NCBI RefSeq assembly: GCF_001719125.1
Contig: NZ_CP017006.1
Location: forward strand, 1,612,001-1,676,000
Length of the DNA stretch: 64,000 bases
DNA from: Sulfolobus sp. A20
GTDB lineage: Archaea; Thermoproteota; Thermoprotei_A; Sulfolobales; Sulfolobaceae
Reading direction: 5' to 3'
Below, piece after piece: positions 63,863 through 64,000 of the stretch. The position numbers and the translations under genes are program-made. The notes under the pieces are model-generated. The model was not told the DNA's origin. It ran no database searches and worked only from the letters and a program-made list of their open reading frames with translations. The first letter of the stretch is position 1. Every line of letters begins with the position of its first letter.

Positions 63863-64000
63863 TACTGTTTTACCTTAGTATTACCGCCTAAAATAGATAG
63901 AATGATTGAGACAAATATTATTACTGATGATACTAAGAATGCAAAATGCAATCCATTTACAAAAGCCATGCTAACCTTTCCGTCTAGAACGTTAGTTCCT
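63863..64000 (-). CDS. C-terminal end of an MFS-type efflux transporter (partial)
   Basis: The gene continues beyond the window. The last ~45 codons on the minus strand read GTNVLDGKVSMAFVNGLHFA, then a hydrophobic helix (FLVSSVIIFVSIILSIL) and a short polar tail. This is the usual ending of EmrB/QacA-like 14-helix MFS drug exporters. Too little is visible for a substrate or a firm family. The exact stop coordinate is approximate (a base either way). Confidence 0.5.

Overview
The window looks like the chromosome of a thermoacidophilic crenarchaeon of the order Sulfolobales, close to Saccharolobus/Sulfolobus but not the type strain of S. solfataricus. The signs are low GC, many leaderless genes with a TATA box about 25-30 bp upstream of the start, sulfocyanin, secreted proteins with Thr-rich stalks, a crenarchaeal threonyl-tRNA synthetase without an editing domain, and close relatives of the S. 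solfataricus Sir2, OGT, MTA phosphorylase and mercuric reductase. No rRNA, tRNA, CRISPR array, replication origin or intact transposase gene was found.

Layout. 0.3-10.4 kb: sulfocyanin and a Cys-Cys membrane protein, Sir2, a sugar-nucleotide pyrophosphorylase, OGT, ThrRS, an Agl24-like chitobiose glycosyltransferase, small unknown genes and a solitary molybdenum hydroxylase large subunit. 10.5-11.0 kb: wreckage of IS200/IS605 (tnpB) elements. 12-31 kb: two complete Opp/Dpp-type ABC importers on the minus strand (SBP-B-C-D-F order), a Tyr/Leu coiled-coil surface protein, an MFS transporter, small genes and a GC-rich structured segment. 31.7-37.1 kb: TldE/TldD, a family 5 uracil-DNA glycosylase, and a pteridine-reductase-like SDR overlapping a FolB-FolK fusion. 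Two short tnpB-less elements lie at 34.4 and 37.2 kb. 37.6-58 kb: a nitrogen-compound island with four class III aminotransferases, two APC permeases each paired with a metallophosphoesterase, an agmatinase-family ureohydrolase, an Lrp/AsnC regulator, a third ABC importer, a saccharopine-dehydrogenase-like enzyme and an N-carbamoyl-amino-acid hydrolase. 58-64 kb: two PaREP1 genes sharing a 126-bp repeat, a mercury cluster (merA, merH, and an ArsR-type regulator separated from them by IS debris), a candidate C/D-box sRNA, MTA phosphorylase, an SMP-30 lactonase and the end of an MFS gene.

How it works together. The importers and permeases would bring peptides, oligosaccharides or amino compounds into the cell. 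The aminotransferases, ureohydrolase and carbamoyl hydrolase would then release nitrogen from amino, guanidino and ureido compounds. This is an inference from families and co-location. The most notable sequence observations are a family of tnpB-less right-end (omega-RNA-like) elements, a ~0.89-kb inverted near-identical repeat between two aminotransferase genes that are otherwise diverged, an importer permease whose reading frame runs in phase from the upstream gene's stop codon without a canonical start, and candidate operators and an sRNA around the mercury genes.
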